NCBI GenBank assembly: GCA_015501595.1
Contig: JADNRX010000194.1
Span: 41,000-104,999, forward strand
DNA: 64,000 bases
Direction: 5' to 3'
Source: Hymenopellis radicata
Taxonomy: Eukaryota; Basidiomycota; Agaricomycetes; Agaricales; Physalacriaceae
The position numbers and the translations under genes are program-made. Of this stretch, positions 39,457 through 50,475 are shown one piece after another. Below the pieces are notes generated by a model, which saw only the letters and a list, made by a program, of their open reading frames with translations, was not told the DNA's origin and ran no database searches. How positions within the stretch are numbered: position 1 is the stretch's first letter; the number at the start of each line of letters is the position of its first letter.

Positions 39457-39817
39457 ATGCACCCGTCTGCGCGTCTAGCGTACACCCCCCTCATTAAATT
39501 CATTGGAAAGAGAACATGGCCCTCCGGTATCGATAGTGCCTTCGACTGCCACTACTTGCTCATGCATATATCAGGTCCATCCACACCACACGCCCATCCT
39601 GCTGGCGTGCCTCTCCCCGCTGGCTTCTCCAAATCCACGCCAGCACCCGGCCCTTCGGGACCCGCGATATTTAGCGAATTCTGGGAAGCACCAAAACGGT
39701 TTTGGATGCGGGAGTTGAGCGCGGACGAGATGACTGCAATAGAGGTATATTCCCGAGTTCATTATCCTAAATTAGTCACTGACTTCTCTCAAGACTGGAG
39801 GCGCATCCAAATGGTAG
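39457..39817 (+). CDS. KGD4: Alpha-ketoglutarate dehydrogenase subunit 4 (Kgd4/Ymr31/MRPS36 family)
   Basis: This small mitochondrial protein of about 87 residues recruits the E3 subunit to the 2-oxoglutarate dehydrogenase complex (earlier listed as ribosomal protein Ymr31). Exon 1 starts MHPSARLAYTPLIKFIGKRT. Intron 39527-39574 is 48 nt with GTATCG...TCAG ends. Exon 2 holds PHAHPAGVPLPAGF and the conserved FSEFWEAPKRFWMRELSADE. Intron 39745-39793 leads to a last exon that reads TGGASKW and stops at 39817. The terminal SGGA-like motif and the APKRFW block are the family signature. The 5' end lies inside the right arm of the inverted repeat. Confidence 0.88.
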
Positions 39818-39960
39818 TGAATTTAGAGAAATAGGAATAATATACAACGTCGTATCCTTCATGGAATGGGAAGGCGGCGGGACCGCGTCAGATTTTCCAG
39901 CGCGCCAGAAACACAGAAGAAACACAGAGCGGGAGTGCCGCCCTGCACCTTGTTCTTGGA

Positions 39961-40556
39961 ATGAATTTACCGCGTACATCCGTCCTCAAATCGACGAACT
40001 TCATTGATCAGCAAACATTTCTCTCGGCTCAATTACTGTAAGTCAAAGACTCAACATTGTGCTATGATTATATGGACCTCTGCGGAATCTCCACTTCTGG
40101 AATGCCTCTCGCTGCCATGAAGAGCTCGTGCGACTCAAGGTTTAAACTCTGGAAAGCAACATATAACACGCGTTTCTTGGTTCCGAATGTTTTTCTAGCG
40201 ACCTGCTTGCTGATTTTTCTTAGCCTCGTTGTGCTTCAGTACGGCGTGTACAGATACACCTTGTACGCTTCTCTTACAACTTCTCGACTGATAAATGCGG
40301 GCCAGCTGCCTGTACAACGTCGTAGATCTGACTCCTTCGCTAGATAAGTACAACGTCTACGTGTCGGCCGCTAGTACGTTGGATCATAGTATCTTCGCTC
40401 TTCTCTTACTGACTCCTATACAGCGGGAGCTCCGGTTAGCCTGTCCAGATCGCCCACAACTACTTCGACGACCGGTGGCTGCGTCCCAACTTCTTCAGAT
40501 TGGCAAGCTCTGCTTCAAACCTGTCCTGGTACCGAAATGTCTCGCTGCAGCCCACT
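39961..40556 (+). CDS. Possible small membrane protein gene, unresolved
   Basis: An ATG at 39961 opens NLPRTSVLKSTNFIDQQTFL, up to a GTAAGTC donor near 40039. A later exon encodes NTRFLVPNVFLATCLLIFLS and LVVLQYGVYRYTLYASL, a strong transmembrane segment. A last exon after a CCAG acceptor reads AHNYFDDRWLRPNFFRLASS, then NLSWYRNVSLQPT and stop. The pieces look protein-like but could not be joined with certainty, and I do not recognise the family. It could also be the remnant of a larger membrane enzyme. Confidence 0.3.
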
Positions 40557-41012
40557 TGAGTTGTCGTTTGTCTTTGGACGCTGTTCACCTTTGACTGTCG
40601 TTGCAACGATTGGGCGCCAGGCATCTTCTCGTACTTCAGTGCAGTATCATTCACTTGGCGAGTTTTTTGCTACCACGATTACCATCGTACGTCTACCTAT
40701 TCAGCAGACTTTTTTGCTGCACCGCACAAAAGCTAAGTTCGGACGCGTTTATCGTAGCTAACCCACAACGATTCATGGTTTCTCGGATCGTTTAATACAA
40801 CGTCGATATTAAAGACCTTCAGCGCTCGACCCCGAACTCATCTTGATAGAAGAATAAACATATAGACACATATATAGATACATACATAGAGATGTCTAAA
40901 CATCATATCATAGAAATAGAGCAGGCATACAACAACTGTAAAAGTACAAACAAGCCCAGAAATAAAATCATATCTGACTGATATTGCCTCCACACTCCAT
41001 CACATCCATGCC

Positions 41013-43840
41013 TTAAGACTTCTTCTTCGTCGAGCTCCTCAACACCCGGCTACTACTCGCCACAGGTCTTGCCGTTCTGGGTCGACGCGCCACAGGGGGC
41101 TCGGCCGCGTGCTTCGTCTTCCCCGCAGGTGCTTTAGCACGAGGCGCACCGGATGAAGCTCCAGTCTTCTTCCTAGATGACCGCCTAGGCGCTGCGCTTG
41201 GCTGTGGAGTTGGAGCGCGCTTCAGCTTTTTGGTATTGTCCTTCTCGACAGCATCTTCAGCGGGGCGTTTCCCAGGTCCAGCGCCCATGTCGGTCTTGGG
41301 CTTTTTGTTGCTCTCTTGGTCGACGGTAGCTTCGGCGGGGCGTTTGCGAGGTCGTGATGAGGCAGGGTCTGGGTTCGGCGCGAGCTGGTCGTTGCTCTCG
41401 TGCTCCGCGGGAGTATCGGCATCGAGTTCCACAGGCAGAGGAGGGCCCTGTTCGTCCGCTGTCTCCTCTTTCCTGTCGAGCTCCTTAACCGCACGATATC
41501 CCACCTTGGCCATGGCCAGATGCATCTCCATAAACAGATTGTGAATTTCGCGATAAAACTCGTGTTTGAAGTGGACGGGGTCCCAGTACGGAGAAGTCTG
41601 TCCCGCAGCGACGCGCGGCACCGTGGATTCGACCTCAACATAGCAGCCCACGAGATATTGAAAGGCGGGCATGATTTTGCACAAAGGGGATGCATTTGCC
41701 TTTTTGTAAAGGGCTTCTAGCACTCGCTTCGCATTTGAAAAGCCACGGGTGAACACTGTTTGTGCGATGTTCCGAATGAACCCATGACGTTCCATGGAGC
41801 CTTTGAGGGAACCATCAAAGAGTTCATAGTACAGTTCGACGACCACCTCGTGTCTTTCGACAGTATCCTCGTCATCTGCGTGAAGGCAGTTAGGAACCGT
41901 GGCGAGGAGGTGCGAGAGAAGGATCCATAAGACAGATTCCAGATCGTGCAGGAAATTGAACCGGAACCATGAGTGCTTCTCCTCCTCCCGCATCTCCTTC
42001 TCCCGCATGTCCCTGATGTCCTGGATCGATCGTTTTTCCATTGCTGGCCTCTTTAAGAAGTAAGGAGAGAAGTAATGCCTTAGTGCCTGATATTCGACGG
42101 CCATAAATGCGGGAGTGCCCTGGAAAAGGCTCAATACAACAAATGAAAGTAGTCAAGTTGACTTACAGTGAGAGTAGACTGGCATTGAGAGTCGTAGCGG
42201 CATGCATACTCCAGATCAGATATCTTGATGTGGCGTTCCTTCATGAACAGCAGACAATTACCAGGGCTGATATCCCGATGAATGAATCCGGCCAAACGCA
42301 TGTAATCAAGACCTGTAGCATATGAGAAATACGAACATCGTGAGGATTTTCGACGTACCATAAACAAGCTGAGCTAATCCAAGTGTGAAGTCACCATAAT
42401 CGTCAACGGTGTATAAGGTTTGGCATTCCTCCGCGAAAACGATCCGCCGATGGGTTCGTCTAGTGTGCGGGTAGACAGGTGGTTCCTTGGCACGGCGTGC
42501 TGTAGGCTGCTCCTCCCAGGGAAGCGGCGTGTAACGGAACTCAACCGCATCGGTTGGGGGTCCGACGGTGGTGTCGTCCTGGCCGTCGATCTGGACAGGT
42601 ACATCATGTTCGATGGTCATGAAGTACTGTTTCGCATCCTCGGCCATCGTCGCGCCTGAAGAGCTAGTTGGAGGACGCTGGTCCTCCGGAACACCGATTT
42701 CGTCCAGTTCACGAAGCGCGGTGAAGATTTCATCCTGAATGTCCTTTTCCGATTTAGCATTGCAGTAAAGCCAGACATCCTTCAAAACCTTGACTTCACC
42801 GAAAGGCTGGTTGTCCGCGTCAAGTTCTCTCACCGCCCAGACCCTTGTTGCACGGGTTACGATGTACAGCGCGTTCGTTTCTTCTATGCAGCGAACCGTC
42901 TGGTACTTTGTGTCGCCGACGGTAAATTGGTACTGAATGTTCTTGTTCTCGTCACGGACTCGGACAACGGTTGGATCGTAACCGAGTCTCTCAAGCGGAG
43001 CGAACATCATGAAGATGATGAATCGAATCAGGTCCCTGGGATTCTAAGACTAGCGATAAGACAGTGCGGGGGAAACTCGATGCAAATCAACCTACCTTGT
43101 GGTAATCGAATTCAGCCGATACGGTGATCAGCGATCTAGAGAAGTACCAAAACCGCATCATGTTGCCCTCGACGGTGAAGGACAACACAAACCGGCGGCA
43201 TGGATCGGACTCGTTGAAGAGAATGTGACTGACGGCGCCAACTACTTGGTTCTCGTTCTAGAAATGGTTTAGAGATGAACACTAGAATTAAGGATTAGAA
43301 ACGTACTGTTCCTCTGTCCTTCACGTCCAACTTGGCCTGCATGACGCCGGAAACGTCAGAAGTACTGACTTTCTCGTCATCGACATTACCGCCGCCATCA
43401 CTTGACTTCATCAGAATGAAGCGTCCATCGGTCTTCCTGGTCCCCCCGCACACCTCAGACAGGGTGTCATGGTTCGGACAGCAGATGAGACGGGTCGTGC
43501 GCTCCGATGGTAGTTTAGTCGTGTTCTTCTTCTTGTTCCAGGCCATGCAGAGGTCGTGAATCTTCTCTGCGATAGGTTCTAGGCCGCGGTAAGTATCGTC
43601 CTTCTTGACCCCCGCCTTAAGTTGCGTGTCTCGCCAGCCAGATTTGTTCAATAATTTGGCTGCCTTCAATCCCTTCTCCACGCTGGAGATCAGGGTATCG
43701 GTCGCGCTGTTAGATGATAGGAGGTTGTTGTGGAAAGTAGTATGGTAAGTGTCGAGTGGGACCTGCACGGTGTGACCTGTAGCCCTCAAGGCGTCGCGCT
43801 GATCATCGAGGGTAAGAGTATCAGCTCCATCCGAGTCCAT
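41013..43840 (-). CDS. FunK1 fungal-specific protein kinase
   Basis: This is a large multi-exon FunK1-family kinase, a group expanded in mushroom-forming fungi and of unknown substrate. The start is the ATG at 43840 (MDSDGADTLTLDDQ). The kinase lobe includes TRATRVWAVRELDADNQPFG and VLKDVWLYCNAKSEKDIQDE. The catalytic loop is FIHRDISPGNCLLF, with Asp and Asn present. The metal-binding position reads DLE (ISDLEYAC) instead of DFG. Downstream are GTPAFMAVEYQALRHYF and FNFLHDLESVLWILLSHLLA. The C-terminal tail is Lys/Pro-rich with repeated RKRPAE and KKPK blocks (nuclear-localisation-like) and ends SSTKKKS at 41013. It appears intact. Tail copies occur at the inner ends of the inverted repeat. 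Confidence 0.92.
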
Positions 43841-45069
43841 CACTCTGTCAGTCCGAGCAGTTGGCCCGCGTTCCTGTTGCTCGGTCGGGCTATGTGTGTC
43901 TGGGGACTAGTCTCTATAGTAAGAGAGGGTGTTGGTTAACAATGAACTAGGAAACTCACGTTTTATAATCGCAAGCGCGCGCGCCTTTGTTCGCGTCGTG
44001 ACTGCAATTGCCAAGTTCGCAAATTGTCTGATACTGTTTGGCCAATAATAGGTTGGCCCAGAGTCACATGATGCTTCTGTTACTACATTTGGACTCCCTA
44101 AGCACCACAAATGTGGCGTGAGGCGTGAGGACACAGCGGACGCCATGAAATAAATGAATCTGAAAAGAGTTAAACGTTCTAGAGTGAGAGATCGTGAATA
44201 CCAACACAATGAGAAATAAATAACGACTCAGCTGGTTCAGATCATAAAATCCCCCGCATACTAGTACTCTATAAATTATAATTACGCCCCACCAACCCCA
44301 ACACACTGCTCCACTCAACATCCTCCCCGAATGCCATCTGTCAAATATGGCACCTTAAACGTAGATTTCGTGGGATGTCCTACGGGTGCGAGCGCAGCAT
44401 AAAATTAGATGAGAGCGAATGGTCACCCGCGTTTTGCTCTGATGGTTACAAAAAGCAGGCGAGATCGATTGGATAACTAGGACATGGATGGACGCGCCAA
44501 GACGTGTTTTGCTCTTGCACAGATGAGAGACATGCAAGGAAAACGACTTGACTAGTATATAAGATACATCCAGACGTATTGGAAGACGATCTTGAGCAAT
44601 ACGGGACAGCTGGGGCAACCGGACACCGAAGGAGGTCCTAGAAAGGACAAAATCCAGAGAAAAGATGGAAATATACTACATCTTGCCTCCTGAAACAGTC
44701 CACTGTCAGTCAGCTAGGTAGAAAAGAGGAAAATGCACCCAAACGCACCTCAACGCCACGATGTCAGGATCAACCAAACACCCAGCCCACTTAAAAACAC
44801 CAAATCTCCACCAAATTTCATGGTTCAAAAGTGGAAAGGACATGAATAAGGAGGACGATGGTGGTACAGAAGGAAAATACGAAGAAATCAGCACTGTACA
44901 CGCGGTAGACCGGCCGGACGGACAAAATGTAACGCTCATTTTCCCACGCTCACAGACTCGTTGACCGCACACGAACTTGGTTTGCTCGCTACGCTCGCAA
45001 TCATCGGACGGCAGCGCTTGAATAGCAAAGATCTTGTACGTTCAACAAATTCATATGGTATGGCATCTC
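43841..45069. other. Intergenic region
   Basis: It contains the 5' flank of the FunK1 gene and the 3' flank of the VHL-domain gene. No gene is recognised. Short ORFs at 44064-44618 and 44706-44972 are hydrophobic shadows in AT-rich DNA. Confidence 0.5.
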
Positions 45070-45567
45070 TCAAGCGACAACCACGAGTCCTCCATCTGGA
45101 ATAGGCATCCAAATCCCCAGGGCCTCACCGCTCTCCTCGTCCGTAATGACCCAAGGATGAGTCAAATAAGTCCTCATGTCCATCTTCCCACCGTTTCCCT
45201 CGACTGTTCCATAACTGACCCTCTTCGCATCAAATGAGATCCACCAGAGATGAACGGGTTTGGCTTTGTAGTTCACGAATTTGATACTGGTTTGTGTGTT
45301 CGAGTTCGCCGAACGCAAACTAGGCTCATTGTAGGCACCAATGGGCTGGATATTCACAAGCTGGATGATAAAGAACGTCAGTGGGCATCGCACACGATAG
45401 ATGCTGTCGACGGACATTTGTGTGTACTCCGCCTAGTAGCCGGGAGCATTGGTTACTGATCCGAAAGATAAAAGCATAGAAAACTGACCATCGAGTTTCT
45501 ATGATAGAGCGGATTCGTCAATGCAATGGTGGACGGCAATCGGTGTATCTACCTGGGGCGTCGACAT
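45070..45567 (-). CDS. VHL beta-domain protein
   Basis: This is a small protein built around a von Hippel-Lindau beta domain. A start at 45567 (MSTPQ) followed by an intron (GTAGAT...CTACTAG) leads to AEYTQMSVDSIYR. A 48-nt in-frame intron precedes PIGAYNEPSLRSANSNTQ. The VHL core is SIKFVNYKAKPVHLWWISFD, then AKRVSYGTVE, then TYLTHPWVITDEESGEALGI and WMPIPDGGLVVVA at the C-terminus. In animals this domain binds hydroxyproline substrates for the CUL2 ligase. Fungal stand-alone versions lack the alpha domain and their partner is unknown. The first exon assignment is the least certain part. Confidence 0.75.
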
Positions 45568-45649
45568 GTTTGCGATTGAGGTAATTTCAAGTGGCTTCTT
45601 CAAAGTTGGAGATGCTGAGGAGGCTGAGGGAACTACGCTTTGTTCAAGT

Positions 45650-46015
45650 GTCCTTATATACGTTACAAGAGCGCAGCGGCGCTCCGCGGCCACTGCTTCG
45701 GCTAAGGTCCGAAAGACGCCAGAGTACTTTAACGCCGATTCAACGCCTTGTATACATCACAAGAGCTCAGTGCTTCGCGCCACAAGACTTCGGTTAAGGT
45801 CAGAAGCTGGAGGTTAAGCGGCGATTCAGCCCCTTGCATACGTTACAAGAGCACGGTGTTCGTCCGCACTACTTCGCTTAACGTCAGAAATTGGATTATG
45901 AGCGGCGAATCAGCGCCTCGTATACGTTACAAGAGCGCGGTGTTCGCTCCCAATACTTTGGTTCAAGTCAGAAGGTGGAGAACTCGCGCTGATTCAGCCC
46001 CTTGTATACGTTAGT
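45650..46015. repeat. Minisatellite of about 84-bp units upstream of the VHL-domain gene
   Basis: At least four diverged tandem units contain GTATACGTTACAAGAGCGC or variants, at about 45655, 45748, 45834 and 45920, with a partial last unit near 46003. The two best units are exactly 84 bp and encode 28-residue repeats on the plus strand (SAPCIRYKSTVFVRTTSLNV and SAPRIRYKSAVFAPNTLVQV). The array is open in that frame from 45748 to 46014. It lies 80-450 bases upstream of the VHL gene start. Confidence 0.88.
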
Positions 46016-46464
46016 CAAAGCGGGAGTGCGTCGCTTGAGTGAAGTCCAGCGGCTTGAATATCAGCGTGTTCGGAAGTTTGGGCCCTTCGTCTGTCCTTGA
46101 AACCAAGTACAACCACACACTATCGACAACTATCCAACTACCCGCTTTCATGTTGACTTGTTTTTCTCTCGCGCGATTTTCGGGCCAAACAATTAATAGG
46201 TATGTCCTCCTGCACTGAACAGTGAAATCGTCGACTACGCAGATTTATTCCACCGAGTTAGGTCTGCATATCTGCGGCTTGAAATAAGTCTGTCGATATA
46301 CATAAGTATAGATGCGCACCCGGTGCGGTCAGGATCGACACGACATTACCTTTTGACCGCCAAGAAGTTCCAACCACCACCTTCCCTCATATCTATTATC
46401 TGCTACCGAATTGCCGTGTAAGTGCATATCCGTTTCCTATGACATTTTCATAACGTTGGACAGC

Positions 46465-46936
46465 ATGCCCGCCATCCTCTCTTCTCGCTCCCGCCGACCA
46501 TCAAAGCCGCTATACAAACGCTGAACGCAAACCTTGACGCCTAACACGTCGCCCACCTTTGCAGCTCAAGTTGGCTTTGCTTTCCGCGACTGTCAAACAG
46601 TTCCTCCACTCTCCCGATAATCGCGAGTCTCCCCTCGGAGAAGACTACCAAACTACTGCAAACGCCATTCGTCTTCCTATTTCGCACGTATTTCGCCTCT
46701 GGAAAGAGGTCGCACGCTTACGCGATGGTCGCCTATTTATCGGGGAGCGACTCGTTGTTACTGAAGAGCGGCTGGCTGCTGTCCTCGTATCACTCCCATT
46801 CTCGCTGTCAGAGGCTGGCACGGTGCGGCGGCGGTGGCCTTCATATAGTAGACAATTACTAGCGTTGAATATGGCCATGAATGAAACCTGCGACGCGCAT
46901 GCAGATAAAAGCAGAGGCGAGCCGGCGATAAGATGA
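46465..46936 (+). CDS. Uncharacterised open frame, possibly an exon
   Basis: Plus-strand sequence reads LPPTIKAAIQTLNANLDA, then after a CTTTGCAG site at 46560 it reads LKLALLSATVKQFLHSPDNR, ANAIRLPISHVFRLWKEVAR and IGERLVVTEERLAAVLVSLP. Amphipathic, compositionally normal sequence suggests coding. However, the two parts do not join with a canonical donor and no family is recognised. Its 3' end abuts the FunK1 relic on the other strand. Confidence 0.35.
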
Positions 46937-47390
46937 GGAGATAACGCACCGCCGTTCACAAGCTGGGCCAATGCATGAAGGAAGTCAGCGTAGTCAGACA
47001 GTATGTACAAGGATTCAGATTCCCCATCGAAAACTATCCGCCGACGATTGTTCGGAGAAGCAGGCGGTGTTTTGTCAAGCAGTACTGTCAGCTGAGAACG
47101 CTCAAAGATACCCCAGTCACTAGCAAAAGAAGTCTTTTCATTGGAGTTGATAGTGTTGCTGCGCGCCCTCTGACAAGGTAGCATTTAGAGGCGGAGTAGA
47201 CCGATTTCGTTTGGCGCACAGAAAGAGTATTCGAAATCATGCATTTCCGGACGGCTTTCAGGGCAGAGCCAACCCATACATTCGTAGCGCGGGCAGTGAT
47301 GGTGTTGGATTCGAGCATAGTGCCAGTGAAGAGGGTGTGGTGCTGTTCAGCAGAGGGGGAAACACTGATTGACTCGTGAACCACAGCATG
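46930..47390 (-). pseudogene. FunK1 relic truncated before the catalytic loop
   Basis: The minus strand carries NTITARATNVWVGSALKAVR (near 47310-47250), like the ATRVWAVREL segment of FunK1, and RRIVFDGESESLYILSDYAD then FLHALAQLVNG (47040-46945), like RRIVFAEECQTLYTVDDYGD then FTLGLAQLVYG. It ends at a GTGCGT donor-like site, at the intron position of the intact gene. No HRDxxPxN exon follows. The remnant is broken at both ends. Confidence 0.7.
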
Positions 47391-47686
47391 CGAAACGAAG
47401 GTCACTGCCACCGCGAACTCGGATAAAACACCCTGAGGAAAAAGATGAGGTGGTGCTCTGGAAGTATACGCCATTAACTCACGGTTATATATCGCGAGGT
47501 CGCGTATCTGTCTGGATAGAGGTCTGGGTCGGACTGTGAGTGGGTTAGGCATCACGTGGCCATAACAGCTTCGTGACGAGGCGTCACACAGTACTCATCG
47601 CGTCTTGTCCAGTAACCACCATCACCACCCACTATTCTCGCGTACTGGACGCTCAGACCTTGAACGACCGTCTAGTTTACGCACCA

Positions 47687-50096
47687 ATGTCTAGCGCGTC
47701 TCGTCGTACAGCCCACGCGGAAGCCATTCTCGGCCCGGAACTTTTTGCGCGTTTACCGGATACCAAAGTGCTCCTCGTCGGCGCTGGTGGCATCGGATGC
47801 GAACTCTGTGCGTAAATGCCGAACATTGCCGTGCGACTGCCTGACTTTTTCCAGTGAAAAATATCGTTTTGACTGGTTTTGGAGACATAACATTACTGGA
47901 CCTGGATACTATTGACGTATCGAATCTCAACCGGCAGTTTCTGTTTCGGAAGAAGGACGTGAAGCAGAGTAAAGCTTTAGTGGGTATTTAAATTCTCTCT
48001 GCGTTTCGCCACTTTGATGGTAGCGACAGGTTGCCGCCCAAACTGCCGGCGCCTTTAACCCCAATGTCAAAATCACGCCAATTTTCGCAAACATCAAGGA
48101 GCCGCAGTATGATGTTGAATGGTTCCAAGGCTTCAATATCGTTTTGAACGCTCTGGACAATCTCGGTACGCGTACCTCGTGATTGCAGGTTGCTATTCTT
48201 CATCCCCTGCCAGACGCTCGCAGACATGTCAACAAGATGTGCATGGCCGCCAACGTGCCTTCCGTCGAATCTGGGACGGCCGGCTACCTCGGACAGGTCC
48301 AGCCATTGGTCAAGGCTCGTTATCATCACATGTCCCATGCCCCACTTTCTCATGCGCCACACTTAGGATCTTACAGAATGCTTTGACTGTATACCGAAAC
48401 CCACGCCCAAGACCTTCCCGGTATGCACCATCCGCTCTACCCCCAGCCAGCCCATACATTGTATAGTCTGGAGTAAGAGCTATCTCATGGGGTACGTCAC
48501 ATATCGACCTCTGCTTCTCATCTAACGGCGATCTCCAGTCAGCTATTCGGCGAAGACGAAGATGCAAGTGGTGAACTGGATGACGCGGAGAAGCAGGGTG
48601 AAAATGGTTCGTATACTTTTCACCCCCCAGGTTAAGCATATTATTGATTGCCTTGAAGCACAGGAGATTGCCACTCTCCGGGAACAGGCGCAAGCATTCC
48701 AAGCTGTGCGAAAAGCTCTGCGCACACCCTCTGAGGCAAATGCTGCTTCAAGAATGGTATTCGAAAAGGTGTGTTGTTTCCTCCTTCGCGTGATGGTGCT
48801 CACCCGGGATGCCCAGATATTCAATACCGACATCCGCAATCTCCTCGCTATGTCTGATATGTGGAGGTCAAGAACGCCCCCCGTTCCGTTAAACTTTGAT
48901 GGTATCATGGACGGCACGTTCAGCCTGAGGCAAAACGCGCCGCCCACCAATGGTCAATCTAATGGGCAGCCTGTCGTTAATGGCTCTACATCGACGAATG
49001 GCAGCACTCCCGCCGCGATTAAAGACCAACGGGCACTGTCCCTAAAAGACAATGTATCACTGTTCGTCTCCAGGTCAGTTCGTTCTATACGTGACGAGGA
49101 CACGTTCGTGATAGATAACTTGTAGCACTCAACGATTGGCCTCGCGACTACAACAGGGCGAGGAAACGATTTCCTTTGATAAGGACGATGACGACGCCCT
49201 CGACTTTGTTACGGCCTCGTCTAATCTTCGTTCAGCGGCCTATGGCATTGATGGCAAGACACGCTGGGAGGTTAAAGGTAACCATCTAATGGTTTCATTA
49301 TTCTAGGCTGATTTTGCTTTTCTAGAAATGGCCGGTAACATCATACCTGCAATTGCGACCACGAACGCTATCGTATCGGGCCTCATTGTTCTCCAGGCCC
49401 TAAATCTGCTTCGCAAATCCTACAACAAACTACGAAGCGTGCACATCCTCGCGAACAAGCCTAATGTGCCATTGAGCACGATACAGCTCGTCGGTCCAAA
49501 TCCGTTCTGTGGAATCTGTCGCGACACGTACACAAAGGTGCTGTGTGATCCTTCGCGGACACGTTTGGGTGATGTTGTGAAGGGTGTCATGGGTGATGAT
49601 GAGCGGGAAGTGAGCGTGTATGAAGACAAGCGGGTTCTGAGTGATCCGGAATGGAACGACAACAACGAGCGGACGCTGGAGAGCCTCAACGTCACTCGAG
49701 GCAAGTTCTTGTCGATTGTAGACGAAGACGGCGAGCTCGGTACTATCACAGTTGCACTGGCTGCATTACCGTGCGTGTTTACTCTTTCGAATTCTACTAG
49801 CGTCTGACAGCATATTGTCCAGGGAATCGCATCCAGCAGATGCGCCTCCGTTCATTCTTCCATCAGTTCTGCCCAAGCCACCGCCAGCACCCAAGAAGGC
49901 TCCCGTGGCACCAGAAACGCCTGTGAAGATTACGCGGAAAAGACCTGCGCCGGCTGACGGGGAGGAGCCTCCGTCGAAGCGGGCGAGGTTGGAGCTGAAC
50001 AGTCCCAGCAAGAAGCAGCGGCTGGAGGACGACGGGCTCATCGTCATGGACGGTGCTGATGACATGCTCGAGGACGACATTATCGAGATCGATTGA
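47687..50096 (+). CDS. UBA2: SUMO-activating enzyme E1 subunit UBA2
   Basis: This is the catalytic subunit of the heterodimeric SUMO E1 (with AOS1). It adenylates SUMO and takes it as a thioester before passing it to UBC9 in the nucleus. The start at 47687 reads [20 protein letters not shown]; an upstream in-frame ATG at 47573 is possible but lacks family similarity. The nucleotide site is [13 protein letters not shown], followed by [20 protein letters not shown] and [10 protein letters not shown]. The CxxC pair is [10 protein letters not shown] and the catalytic Cys is in [11 protein letters not shown]. Then come [48 protein letters not shown] and the ubiquitin-fold domain. The C-terminus is basic, then acidic ([12 protein letters not shown]). 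About nine introns are inferred. One at 48315-48366 appears to be GC-AG. Confidence 0.94.
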
Positions 50097-50254
50097 TGGG
50101 TAGGCAGGCATGTGGCGGCGGTGGTTACTATTATCGACTAATTGTTATAAAGTATATGTACATTACAGCTGTGAAAGCCTACAGTGTGTCTGTCGCCCAG
50201 TATGTACTCCGTAGTAATTCCTTCTTGGCAACTCATCTTGTATAACTGCTCTGT

Positions 50255-50475
50255 ACATAGGCTTGGCGCTCATGGTGGACGTGCAAAACATGGGTCTGAG
50301 TGGTGGTGCCGGAGCTCTACACATTGACCTCTCAACACGTCTCGTTAACAGCGGCGGTTACACTCTCCCGTACTACGACAGCACGGACTTGAGAAAAGAC
50401 CTCTTCGCCCCGGCTGTCCAGATGATGATCGACGCCTACAAGGTTCTGCACTCTGACACGGACACATATCGGTGA
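50255..50475 (+). CDS. Hypothetical exon after UBA2
   Basis: The frame reads LALMVDVQNMGLSGGAGALH, DLSTRLVNSGGYTLPYYDST and DLFAPAVQMMIDAYKVLHSD after a CATAG acceptor-like site. Composition is protein-like, but no upstream exon or family is recognised. It may be a relic of a secreted or enzyme gene. Confidence 0.3.

Larger units (their letters stand above)
34612..39478 (-). repeat. Right arm of the large inverted repeat
   Basis: This is the inverted counterpart of 28513-33302. The inner end lies about 145 bases upstream of the BIG1 start and again carries FunK1 tail sequence. The outer end runs into the first exon of KGD4 (ATG at 39457). It carries insertions absent from the left arm, notably 38799-39320, and about 150 bases near 35065-35215. 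It lacks the foldback element present in the left arm. Confidence 0.9.

Noticed and set aside
28513..39478. Assembly artefact (false palindrome)
   Set aside because: The arms differ by many substitutions and by private insertions with clean target duplications, which an assembly echo would not produce.
28513..39478. Long terminal repeats of one giant transposon carrying BIG1
   Set aside because: The outer ends fall inside KGD4 coding sequence on one side, no matching target duplication was found at the outer boundaries, and no transposase was seen in the arms.
41222..41695. Alternative-frame ORFs inside the FunK1 gene
   Set aside because: They are shadows of the kinase coding frame.
45650..46015. 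CRISPR-like array
   Set aside because: The repeats are direct, contiguous and diverged, with no spacer structure, and the genome is eukaryotic.
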